This document shows, in pieces, positions 47,401 to 54,980 of a stretch of DNA of 64,000 nt. Source of the stretch: Sanderia malayensis. Taxonomy: Eukaryota; Cnidaria; Scyphozoa; Semaeostomeae; Pelagiidae. Each line of letters begins with the position of its first letter. The stretch's first letter is position 1. A program made the position numbers and the translations under genes. The stretch covers positions 1,244,180 to 1,308,179 of the forward strand of contig RQOL01000863.1 in the NCBI GenBank assembly GCA_013076295.1, given 5' to 3'. Below the pieces are notes generated by a model. It worked only from the letters and a program-made list of their open reading frames with translations. It had not been told where the DNA came from and did not search any database.

Positions 47401-50400
47401 TAGGTGCTGGTTGAGAAAGACTGGATATCATTTGGACATCGATTTAGAGACAGACTAGGAGATCCAGCCTGCCCTAACCAGAGGTCGCCAGTTTTCTTAC
47501 AGTTCCTAGAGTGTGTTTGGCAGGTAAGCTATTTCATACACGATACATCGAATGCTACGAATCTTCCACCCCTGCAGGCTCTGTTTGTTCATTGAAAACG
47601 TATATCAAGCCTTGTATCGGCAGGGGGTGGCCTGTGTATAAGAATTGAGGGTAAGGAGTGTCGAGTTGACACGATCCTTTGGTGAAAATAGCTTTTTATA
47701 CTTGCATTATTATTGGTTTATTAGAGTTGAAGATTTCTGGGAAAATAGTTTTGTCAACTATTAAACTGCATGGTGCTACAAGGCTGGGACAATTACTGTC
47801 TGCCTTCGAGTGATGTTCTATGAATTTTTTTTAGATTATGCAGCAGTTTCCCGATGCCTTTGAGTTTACAAGCAAATATATTCTGATAGTAGCTGAGCAT
47901 ACTAACTCTGGATGGTAAGACATGAACCATGTATTTTGAGATAAACTATGGACTAGTATACTTTGAAATAGACTATGGACTAGTGTACTTCGAGATAAAC
48001 TATGGACTAGTGTATTTTGAGATAAACTATGGACCAGTGTACTTTGAGATAAACTATTGACTAGTGTACTTTGAGGTAAACTATGGACCAGTGTACTTTG
48101 AGATAAACTATGGACCAGTGTACTTTGAGATAAACTATTGACTAGTGTACTTTGAGGTAAACTATGGACCAGTGTACTTTGAGATAAACTATTGACCAGT
48201 GTACTTTGAGATAAACTATGGACTAGTGTATTTTGAGATAAACTATGGACCAGTGTACTTTGAGATAAACTATTGACTAGTGTACTTTGAGGTAAACTAT
48301 GGACCAGTGTACTTTGAGATAAACTATGGACCAGTGTACTTTGAGATAAACTATTGGCTAGTGTACTTCGAGATAAACTATTGACTAGTGTACTTCGAGA
48401 TAAACTATTGACTAGTGTACTTTGAGATAAACTATTGACTAGTGTACTTCGAGATAAACTATTGACTAGTGTACTTCGAGATAAACTATTGACTAGTGTA
48501 CTTTGAGATAAACTATTGGCTAGTGTATTTTGAGATAAACTATTGACTAGTGTACTTTGAGATAAACTATTGACTAGTGTACTTCGAGATAAACTATTGA
48601 CTAGTGTACTTTGAGATAAACTATTGACTAGTGTACTTCGAGATAAACTATTGACTAGTGTACTTTGAGATAAACTATTGGCTAGTGTATTTTGAGATAA
48701 ACTATCGACTAGTGTACTTTGAGATAAACTATGAACCAGTGTGTCTTGAGCGAAACAATGAACTAGTTTGCTTTGATTTTTGTTTGCTTTGTATTGACCT
48801 CCAAAACTTTTAGCTCTGACAAATGGTACAGTCTTCACGATGCATATAATTGACTTAGTGATTCGTTTTCGTGCCAATTTAATCTGTGTTTTCTTTTTGT
48901 AGGTTTGGCAATTTCTTGTGTGACAGTGTCAAAGAGAGGGAGTCGAGAAACGTAATGCGAGCGACTGTGTCTTTGTGGGCGCATTTCGATGCCATTAGAT
49001 CATCACTTATCAACAGCACCTACCAAGAAACAACAGAGGCAAGTATTAAGTGGTACATTCTAGACTTTTATTTAGTGATATACTCTTTTGAAGCAGTTAT
49101 TCGTGAGGTCACATTGCTCTTGGCTACGGCTTCTTGATATCACAGCTATTGTGATACACGACAATGCTAAGACAATATACAGACAATGCTAAGATAATGT
49201 AATGCATAAGACAACACTGATATAATACAATACAGAAGACACTACTAGTTGAACCAGAACTACTTGAAGCTATATTCACTTTGCAGTTTCGTGTTAAGAG
49301 GACAGGTAACAATGTCATTGTGTAGATACGAAATACCAGAAAGACTCTGAGTTTGTGTTTTCTAATTAGAACTACAACCGAATGAACGGAAGTTACAAAT
49401 CACGAGATTAAGTACAGGTATACCGGGGTAACCTCTTTACAATTGATTTTGTGAAATAAACTGTCCATTTATTTTCAGATGTTAATACCAGTTTGTAATT
49501 TGCGTCGGCTGCAGTTTTGGTGCGAATATTTTCTCAAGTATGACGAATTCAACATCATACCTGCGTCGAAAGTCCTGGACGAGATCGAGGCTAAGGGCAA
49601 CGTAAGTTCTATTCTGATCTGCCTCATTCGCATGTTTCTTAGTTTACACAATCAAAAGCCTTTGAAAGATCCATGAACACTGCTCCTGCAAGTCCCTTAT
49701 TATCAATGATGTTCTTACAGTATTGCAAAAAGTTTAACAAGACATGCTGCGTGTTATACCCTTGTCTAAATCCTCCTAATAGCGGTGAAAAAAAGCGTGC
49801 AGTAAATTCAGATAATTGCCTGTGCATTAGTCGCTCGAATATTTTACCGATTGTAGGAAGGAGACTTATTGGTCTATAATTCTTTTTGCTCATGTTATCA
49901 TCCTTCTTGAAGAGTGAAGAAACGTCAGCATTTTTCATATTATCTGGGAAGCTGCTTTCCTCAACAAGTTTATTAAAAAGCTCTGTGAGAGGAAAACAAA
50001 ACAAATCTGCGTTGTACTTTAATATTTTTGCAGGGATTGCATTCTGTGGTGAACCCTTCTTAGGATCTAAATTTTGCAGCTGTTCTAGCATTTCTTCGAC
50101 TGTGATTTTCCTGAATGAGAAGTTTATGGTGCTATTGACGGACGACTTTATCCTAAGGACACTGGGGTGTGACTGAAAACGTTTTACAATCGTTAAGCAG
50201 GGATCATCTTCGTGATCATTCAAAGGCTTTTGCTCATGCTCATGCTCACTGGCGATACCCAAAGTTTCCGTTATATTTACAAAATAGTTATTTAGAATTT
50301 CAGCAACTTTGCCCTCATCTGATTCAACCACACCATTTTCTAAAAGGGTGATACAAGAGCTACTTTGAATCTTATTTGAAAACAAGGGTTTTACAGTTTT

Positions 50401-53400
50401 CCAGAACCTCTTATTGTCACTAACAATTTTTGGATCAAGTTGAGCATAGTAAGACCTCTTATTCTGGCGAAGAATGTTAACACACAGGTTTCTTTGCCTC
50501 TTATAAGCAGCCCAATTTTCATTTGTTCGAGTTTTATTGAAACTGTTCTTTAACCGTGTGCGCTTCATATTTGCCTTTCTAAGTTCTTTGGTCATAAAGG
50601 GTCCATCGTTAGCCCTAAGGTATTTTTTCTTTAGAGGTGCTTGCTTATCTAGTATGCTCTTAACAGTTGAATCGAAAGTGCTGAAATCTTCCGTCATTAA
50701 AGGCTTTGAGTTTAACTCTTCTCCTACCTTCTCTCTGAAAGTATGGTTGTTGAATTTACTGTAATCTCGGTAAGTGATAATCCTAGGGCCTTTTTTATGG
50801 AAACTGCCTTTCAACTCAGCCAACACCATTGCATGAAAATCCGACAGTCCTGTTTCAAGTGCACTAATATTAGCTAGTTTTCTCTTGTCACTGGTAAGTA
50901 TTAAATCAATGCAAGTTGGATTGTCGGATTTAAAGCAAGTTGGCACCTTGACGACATTTTCCAGGTTTAAATCCTGCATAAACTGATCTAATGAATCATC
51001 ATCTTCACTAAGATTAAAGTCACCAATCATTAAGAAATTTTCATATTTTGTACAAAATTGTTCAAAATTTTTTCGCATTTCTTCCAGAAAAAATTCTTTA
51101 GATTGAGAGGGGGGGCGATAGATGCCAATAAGCAGCCATTTGATGTTATGCAGATTTATTTCAATAGCTTTTGCCTCAACATCCTTTGCAGTTGAGTTAC
51201 TTAGTGAGACCTCTTTGGCAGGCACACCCTCTTTAATATAAATCAGTAATCCTCCCCCATGCCGATTTCTGTCAGCCCTGATAGGCGGCATATAGCCATC
51301 AATATAAAACTGGCCAGGAGGAAAGCTTGGATCTAACTTGGTTTCTGATATCACAAGAATATCGATGTTGTTTGAAATCAGTTCTTTTAATAGATCGAAT
51401 TTGTTTCTTATTGAATTTATATTCAGGTGCGCAATTATCAAATTATTTTTGCTAGTAAGTCTCATTTTTTTTAATAATGATTTGGCATCTACATCCCCTC
51501 TCAGATCATCTCTACATATACTATCATGCAAAAATTCATGCGAAATATTTACCTCATTATCAACCTCATTATCAACACACGTTTGTTTTTGTTCCTTGCT
51601 TCTGCGATTGAAATATCAATTACGCAATGCAGATATGATGTTAAATGCTAACTTCGCATCCCCAAAACGATTTAGGTGCAGCCCACTGCGATTCAAATGA
51701 TGACCAACTTCGATGTTAGAGTTGTCGATGAAGGGAAAATCAGCTTCTCCGCAGAGCTCTTTTAAAACTTTGTTGACATTGGATATTCGTGCATTCATTT
51801 TGTCATCATCTCGCTTGATAATTCCGGAAACATAGACTGTATTTTCATCTGCTTTGAGCGTCTTCGCTAAACCAAAGATTGTTTTCGCAATTTCGTTGTT
51901 ATCTTCTTCATCTCGGAAGTCGTTGGCTCCTGTGTGCAACACAAAGCATCTCGGTTTTCTTTTCACAGATGGTACGGCGTGGAATGACATGTCATCCGTA
52001 GAAGCTCCTGGAAAACTTCTGACAATTATCTTTTCGTTGCTTTTCATCGATGTTTTCATCCTCCAGCCTTGCAGATTCTTGACCATAGAATCACCCAGAA
52101 TGACTACATTATGGTTGGTCGTGATAGCACTTGGCGCTTCCTTTTCTTTTTCCTTCGTTTCCACTGGCTTGTCCTCCCGTTCGTTGTTGGTTGTGTTCTT
52201 ATTTGCCTCAAGTTGCTTTTGTGCCTTGTTTTTTGACTTGTTTTTCTTTTTTCCATTCTTCGGTGGGTCCTTTTGATTTGTTTCCATGATATCTTCAATC
52301 ACAATGGGAGATTTTTGTTCTTTTGTGTTATTCTCATTGTTCGCATTAATTTTATTTAAAAGCTTTGTTGTAGTCTCGTTCTTTGCAACAAGGGGCGCAT
52401 GGGTTGATTTCCCTGAGGGAATTCTGGCTTGGCTTGTTGACATATCCTGCCTAGGCCTATCTAATAACTTAGAAATAATATCTCGTTGATAAGCCAATTG
52501 TCGTTCAAGGGAGAAAATGCGCTCATGTAAGCTTCGGACCAAAGCTTCGCTAAGTTGATCCATTTTTCCTTGCGGATCCATCTTATCTTTGCCACTCCCA
52601 TCAGTTTGGCCCTTCTCAGATTCAGCCCTCAAGTACGAAATTTCCTTGAAAGTGTGCTCTTTGAAATCTTGAAAGTCAGCAACTAATCTTTCGATATCCT
52701 CATTATCCTTTCTGCATGTTAACTCTGCAATTGGATCTGTCTGCATATCGGAATCTCTAAATTCCTCTTCGTCAGTTGATATCTGTTCTTTTCTTTTCCG
52801 ATATGATATCTTGCCGTTCATAACTGAGGTGTAGATTCTTTGTTGTTGAGTTGCTTCATCGATGGCGGCCTTCGTGGTTATAAGATCCCAGCCGTGTTTT
52901 GTCTTGCACAAATCAGCAATGTTTTCAAGATACCTTCCTTGTTTGCTGCTCCTTAGTTGCTCCGTTACCTGTACTACAATTTCAATGTTCTTTTCCATAT
53001 TTTATTCAGCTTTTTATCGAATTTATTTATCAAACGACTCTCGAGCGTATGCCAAAACGAACGTAGTGGTTGACTTGAACTCGTACCTGAACAGGGGTTC
53101 GGACTCGATCCAATAGTCTTACCGATCTATTTATTGCTTGGTATTGGGCTTGAACTCTATTTGGTATCGCAACGATCGGGGTTGGTGTTTTAGTCCTTCT
53201 GTTTGGAATTGAAGTCAAACTGCGGAACAAGGGTAGGTAATTCATGCTTGAATGGGTTCAATAAAACCTTAATTAGATGATACCTCTATGCAATGGGCAC
53301 AACACATGTTCCTTTTAACAGATACTTTCGGAAAACGGACTCCAGATGATTGTCATCTCTATGTAATAAGAATTGTACATTTAAATTTAATCATATACAT

Positions 53401-54980
53401 CTGTACAATGGACAAAACACCGATCCTTTAAGTGTGCGTTAAAGGGAAGTTTAACTCTGTATTCAAACGAAAATCAGTATCTACTGCGTTGTATTGTTTG
53501 GAGTCGAACCTATTAAGCTCCTCATTGCTTAACTGAGCATCACAATGGCCCATATCTGCAATTATTTGCTTACACTGTTTTTATGTGTGTGCATGCTGAT
53601 GCATCGTGTGACTCTTTAGCTACACGATGCATCAGCGTGTGCGTTCGTGTTGAAGTACAGTTGACTTTCTTGTCTCTGACAGGATTTTACTGCAAATACT
53701 GTCATATGGGTTCCAGATGAACGGGTTAAGGAATGCCACGACTGCAGACAACGATTTACCAGCTTACGAAGAAAGCACCACTGTCGGTAAATGTAGCTAC
53801 TTTCATCATTGTGCTATTAAGCGATACAGTTCCTAGCATAGCTCATTGTGGTATAGCTCCCAGCATAGTGAACCGTGCTATAGTTCCTAGCATAGCTAAT
53901 GGTAGTGCAGGTCCCAGTATAGTTAGACGTATTACAGATCCTAGCATAGCTAGTGGGGGTCCAGGTCTCAGTATAGTCAACCGTATTACAGCTCCTAGCA
54001 TAGCTAATGGTGGTGCAGGTCCCATCATAGTTAACCGTTATATAGATTCTAGCATAGTTAACCGTATTACAGCTCCTAGCATAGCTAATCGTGTTAAGAC
54101 TCCCAGCACATCTAACCGCTTTATAGCCTTTATAGAATAGTATACATCAAATCATGGTATAATTTAGTATGGTATAGATTAGTATATGGCGTGGATATTG
54201 AAGTGATACAGAAATCTACTTTGTTTTTGTTTAGAGCGTGTGGTAATATCTTCTGCAGTGGGTGTACACGGAATCGCATGCGACTACCTTATCTTGGCTA
54301 CCAGAATCTGGAGAGAGTGTGCGACCACTGTGCCATTACCGTTGCCAAGTACCTTGCCGGTGAAAATGTGAGTAGTTACTACGGTTTCTTTACCGTATTA
54401 AACCGTAGTCACTCATTTATATGATCGTTCCGTTGGCCTTTTGTCATTTATTGTGCTGGGTGAATATGCTCTTGGATCATTGCGTGAGCCGTGAACTCTC
54501 CCAAAACCTACCGCTTTGGTTCGCTTATAGTCTCAGTAGCGTTCAACTCAGGCGTATAAACGTTGTGGAGAAGCAGTTACTCTTGTCGTTTAAAGTAAAT
54601 TCTAGTACAAACCTGAGTTGACAACTAGTGGACACCTTTCCAAAGGAAAAACTTTCTGAAAAGGATGTTTCTACAACTTTATTCAAGAGAGACATTTATC
54701 ATACATGGGACATCTCTTTGAATAATTTACCTCATTGTAGAAAATTGTAGAAAATATTTCAATGAAATAGATGCGAAATAGCTGGGTTTTGCCAGCCAAG
54801 CGTTCTTTGGATTGTCGCTTTTTCACTTTTATATCAGACTTTCTTCCGTGCATCAGTAAACCGCCTTTTTCAGGTCCTCAAGCACACATAACTCTGTATT
54901 TATAATCTGTTTTTCAGGACGAGGATTTTGAAGTCATTTCAGACCCTGCTTGCATGGATGTACCCCTCACGTGCTTCTAA
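37978..54980 (+). CDS. C2-PH-GRAM-myotubularin-FYVE phosphatase
   Basis: A myotubularin-family phosphatase, expected to remove the D3 phosphate from PI3P and PI(3,5)P2 on endosomal membranes. Exons found: 37978-38408, 38996-39101, 39363-39456, 39646-39697, 40163-40225, 41742-41961, 42040-42193, 42689-42781, 43374-43446, 43565-43657, 44107-44145, 44397-44486, 44813-44929, 45694-45882, 46521-46667, 47404-47523, 47835-47914, 48903-49038, 49479-49601, 53683-53786, 54235-54367, 54918-54980. Every junction keeps frame, giving about 906 codons. The signature CSDGWDRT is intact, so this is an active-type member; PH-GRAM plus FYVE points to the MTMR3/MTMR4 subgroup, although those are near 1200 aa and have no C2 that I know of. 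The initiating exon(s) before 37978 must supply one base of a split codon. ATG at 37568 with a donor at 37578 fits that phase but is weak. Confidence 0.9.
38996..39101 (+). CDS. Myotubularin gene: linker exon
   Basis: Encodes 35 codons starting [18 protein letters not shown] and ending EVTNFPG, linking C2 to PH-GRAM. Phase 0 in, phase 1 out. The phrase ending in FPG precedes the PH-GRAM strand and resembles the pre-GRAM segment of MTMR3/4-type proteins. Confidence 0.8.
39363..40225 (+). CDS. Myotubularin gene: PH-GRAM exons
   Basis: Three short exons (39363-39456, 39646-39697, 40163-40225) read through in frame as a PH-GRAM domain: [32 protein letters not shown] and [16 protein letters not shown]. 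This domain binds phosphoinositides and packs against the phosphatase domain. The first intron (39457-39645) is nearly half filled by a foldback repeat; the last (40226-41741) contains a SINE-like element, a TE remnant and a minisatellite. Confidence 0.88.
39511..39593. repeat. 83-bp foldback in an 189-bp intron
   Basis: Outer arms ACATTGCGTCCCTGTG (39511-39526) and its exact complement (39578-39593) pair, and the pairing continues imperfectly through GCTCGCTTCTTCGCTT / AAGCGAACGAAAG almost to the centre. It occupies 44% of the intron 39457-39645. Confidence 0.88.
40513..40620 (+). repeat. tRNA-derived SINE-like element
   Basis: GCGTAGTGGTTGG at 40533 resembles a pol III A box and GGATCGATTCC at 40575 fits the B-box consensus (GWTCRANNC), about 30 bp apart as in tRNA heads. 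No full cloverleaf can be drawn, so this is a tRNA-derived repeat head and not a tRNA gene. A 20-bp hairpin follows at 40637-40684. Confidence 0.55.
40637..40684. repeat. GC-rich hairpin, 20-bp arms
   Basis: CCGGTACGCCGAGGATCTAC (40637-40656) pairs with 40665-40684 with one mismatch around an 8-nt AAGAGAAA loop. It sits just after the SINE-like head and may be part of that element. Confidence 0.85.
41120..41428. mobile_element. Degenerate hAT-like element
   Basis: The left end CAGTGGCGTAACG and the right end (reverse complement AAAAGTGACGTAAGGGAGC) resemble the CAGTGGCGTAAC-type termini common in hAT elements, but several bases differ. GGGCCTCC and GGGCCCCCATTG lie near each end. No transposase. 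The 48-bp minisatellite starts directly at its right edge. Confidence 0.4.
41430..41697. repeat. 48-bp minisatellite, ~5.5 copies
   Basis: The repeated core TTATGGTTAACAAGTTCTCA recurs every 48 bp. Because 48 is a multiple of three, an antisense frame stays open through it (Thr/Ile/Leu-rich), but it is not a gene. The array ends about 40 bp before the exon at 41742. Confidence 0.93.
41742..42193 (+). CDS. Myotubularin gene: end of PH-GRAM and acidic spacer
   Basis: Exons 41742-41961 and 42040-42193 are separated by a 78-bp intron, the shortest in the gene. The first begins [20 protein letters not shown] and finishes PH-GRAM ([13 protein letters not shown]), then enters an acidic run DDDEDEDE. 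The second continues [20 protein letters not shown] and ends [10 protein letters not shown]. The acidic Ser-rich spacer of roughly 60 residues has many casein-kinase-2-type sites and is likely disordered. Confidence 0.85.
42689..45882 (+). CDS. Myotubularin gene: N-terminal part of phosphatase domain
   Basis: Eight exons (42689-42781, 43374-43446, 43565-43657, 44107-44145, 44397-44486, 44813-44929, 45694-45882, plus in-frame joins). Family landmarks in order: [36 protein letters not shown], the RIPTLTWFN strand, [16 protein letters not shown] and [17 protein letters not shown]. These match the conserved core of active myotubularins. Seven coordinate blocks are listed because that is what I could delimit; all are in phase. 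Confidence 0.88.
42960..43310. repeat. Diverged TTTGACCTCA-type repeats
   Basis: The motif TTTGACCTCA(A/G)TG and relatives (TTGACCTTTG, CTGACCCTAATG) recur irregularly about eight times in the intron 42782-43373. Probably an old, decayed minisatellite. Confidence 0.5.
45160..45650. repeat. ~41-bp minisatellite
   Basis: About 11 diverged copies of a unit containing GAGATACCTATAGATCAATA and GAGCTAGTTGAAATAACA, filling most of the intron 44930-45693. Internal losses of about 2-20 bp distinguish copies. Confidence 0.9.
46521..46667 (+). CDS. Myotubularin gene: catalytic exon
   Basis: 49 codons, phase 0 on both sides. It contains [20 protein letters not shown], the Cx5R active site with nucleophilic Cys, the D-G-W-D loop and the phosphate-binding Arg all present, so the protein is not one of the catalytically dead myotubularins. 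It continues [14 protein letters not shown], also typical of the family. Confidence 0.95.
46800..47235. repeat. CTTGGCTCTTCTGACC minisatellite
   Basis: Pyrimidine-rich repeats of about 15-16 bp, alternating CTTGGCTTTCCTGTCC and CTTGGCTCTTCTGACC in a near 32-bp double unit from 47040 to 47180 and more diverged outside that. Lies in the intron 46668-47403. Confidence 0.9.
47404..49601 (+). CDS. Myotubularin gene: C-terminal part of phosphatase domain
   Basis: Exons 47404-47523 ([27 protein letters not shown]), 47835-47914 ([17 protein letters not shown]), 48903-49038 ([24 protein letters not shown]) and 49479-49601 ([19 protein letters not shown]). The intron after 49038 begins GCAAGT, not GT; the flanking match GAG|GCAAGT is the usual form of a GC-AG donor. 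The exon ending at 49601 is followed within about 40 bp by the truncated end of the antisense retrotransposon. Confidence 0.88.
47918..48775. repeat. 27-bp minisatellite, ~31 copies
   Basis: The unit contains ATAAACTATTGACTAGTG followed by TACTTTGAG, repeated with few changes from within 10 bp of the splice donor at 47914. The period is a multiple of three, so a 348-codon antisense frame with a 9-residue VNSLSQSTL repeat stays open; I treat that as a by-product. Each unit carries a palindromic ACTAGT or its variant ACCAGT. Confidence 0.97.
49639..51531 (-). CDS. Retrotransposon ORF2, endonuclease plus partial RT
   Basis: Begins with an APE-type endonuclease: [26 protein letters not shown] (catalytic Glu), [27 protein letters not shown] and a terminal [10 protein letters not shown] block (SDH). 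A linker with many Lys/Arg follows, then reverse transcriptase begins [37 protein letters not shown] and motif A ([10 protein letters not shown]). The frame then runs into host sequence and stops. The frame is open upstream of 51531 with no ATG close by (the codon there is TTG), so the true start is uncertain and may use reinitiation after ORF1. Confidence 0.88.
   Translation of the reverse strand: MHDSICRDDLRGDVDAKSLLKKMRLTSKNNLIIAHLNINSIRNKFDLLKELISNNIDILVISETKLDPSFPPGQFYIDGYMPPIRADRNRHGGGLLIYIKEGVPAKEVSLSNSTAKDVEAKAIEINLHNIKWLLIGIYRPPSQSKEFFLEEMRKNFEQFCTKYENFLMIGDFNLSEDDDSLDQFMQDLNLENVVKVPTCFKSDNPTCIDLILTSDKRKLANISALETGLSDFHAMVLAELKGSFHKKGPRIITYRDYSKFNNHTFREKVGEELNSKPLMTEDFSTFDSTVKSILDKQAPLKKKYLRANDGPFMTKELRKANMKRTRLKNSFNKTRTNENWAAYKRQRNLCVNILRQNKRSYYAQLDPKIVSDNKRFWKTVKPLFSNKIQSSSCITLLENGVVESDEGKVAEILNNYFVNITETLGIASEHEHEQKPLNDHEDDPCLTIVKRFQSHPSVLRIKSSVNSTINFSFRKITVEEMLEQLQNLDPKKGSPQNAIPAKILKYNADLFCFPLTELFNKLVEESSFPDNMKNADVSSLFKKDDNMSKKNYRPISLLPTIGKIFERLMHRQLSEFTARFFSPLLGGFRQGYNTQHVLLNFLQYCKNIIDNKGLAGAVFMDLSKAFDCVN
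51616..52998 (-). CDS. Retrotransposon ORF1, SGNH-hydrolase type
   Basis: 460 aa. The N-terminal part is charged with likely coiled-coil segments ([20 protein letters not shown]), the middle is Lys/Glu/Asn-rich, and the C-terminus (about residues 300-460) is an SGNH/GDSL-like esterase fold. Visible blocks are [15 protein letters not shown] (GDS nucleophile block), [14 protein letters not shown] (the G-x-N-D block), and [13 protein letters not shown] (D-x-x-H-like block: RSGLHLN). Esterase-type ORF1 is known in CR1-clade elements. The start is the ATG at 52998. Confidence 0.85.
   Translation of the reverse strand: MEKNIEIVVQVTEQLRSSKQGRYLENIADLCKTKHGWDLITTKAAIDEATQQQRIYTSVMNGKISYRKRKEQISTDEEEFRDSDMQTDPIAELTCRKDNEDIERLVADFQDFKEHTFKEISYLRAESEKGQTDGSGKDKMDPQGKMDQLSEALVRSLHERIFSLERQLAYQRDIISKLLDRPRQDMSTSQARIPSGKSTHAPLVAKNETTTKLLNKINANNENNTKEQKSPIVIEDIMETNQKDPPKNGKKKNKSKNKAQKQLEANKNTTNNEREDKPVETKEKEKEAPSAITTNHNVVILGDSMVKNLQGWRMKTSMKSNEKIIVRSFPGASTDDMSFHAVPSVKRKPRCFVLHTGANDFRDEEDNNEIAKTIFGLAKTLKADENTVYVSGIIKRDDDKMNARISNVNKVLKELCGEADFPFIDNSNIEVGHHLNRSGLHLNRFGDAKLAFNIISALRN
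53587..53644. repeat. Long hairpin, precursor-like
   Basis: GCTGATGCATCGTGT (53595-53609) pairs exactly with 53622-53636 around a 12-nt loop, and G-T wobble pairs extend the stem outward to about 23 bp. It lies in the sense intron about 40 bp upstream of the FYVE exon. Confidence 0.8.
53683..54367 (+). CDS. Myotubularin gene: FYVE zinc-finger exons
   Basis: Exons 53683-53786 and 54235-54367 encode a complete FYVE finger: WVPD (the WxxD motif), the first pair CHDC, RRKHHCR (the PI3P-binding basic patch), [10 protein letters not shown], and ERVCDHC (the RVC motif). All eight zinc-ligating Cys are present. FYVE binds PI3P, a substrate of the phosphatase domain, as in MTMR3/4. The intron between them holds a 27-bp-period minisatellite. 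Confidence 0.93.
53828..54130. repeat. 27-bp-period minisatellite in FYVE intron
   Basis: About 11 diverged copies built on CCTAGCATAGCTAATGGTG and GTCCCAGTATAGTTAACCG half-units, with alternate units more alike (54-bp double period). A plus-strand frame of 135 codons with 9-residue repeats stays open for the same reason as in the other 27-bp array. Confidence 0.9.
54918..54980 (+). CDS. Myotubularin gene: terminal exon
   Basis: The acceptor is TGTTTTTCAG and the frame continues [15 protein letters not shown] to TAA at 54978-54980: 20 residues and a stop. The acidic tail has no recognised motif. Confidence 0.8.
   Translation, partial: DEDFEVISDPACMDVPLTCF

Larger units (their letters stand above)
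49638..53240 (-). mobile_element. CR1-like non-LTR retrotransposon, 3'-truncated
   Basis: A minus-strand element in the intron 49602-53682. It has two open frames in the usual order: ORF1 (52998-51616) and ORF2 (from about 51600 to 49639). ORF2 stops just after reverse transcriptase motif A, so the rest of RT, including the YADD-type catalytic box, the C-terminal region and the 3' UTR are missing. About 240 bp upstream of ORF1 (to roughly 53240) is probably the 5' UTR; its exact end is uncertain. No nonsense codon or frameshift interrupts the retained parts, so insertion looks recent. Confidence 0.9.

Noticed and set aside
47918..48775. Possible CRISPR array from regular direct repeats
   Set aside because: Units are contiguous with no unique spacers, and the genome is eukaryotic.
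47831..48877. 348-codon minus-strand frame with 9-residue repeats
   Set aside because: It is produced by the 27-bp period of the intronic minisatellite; outside the array the frame shows no domain, and part of it is antisense to a myotubularin exon.
49673..52489. Plus-strand frames of 60-140 codons
   Set aside because: Antisense shadows of the retrotransposon ORF1 and ORF2.
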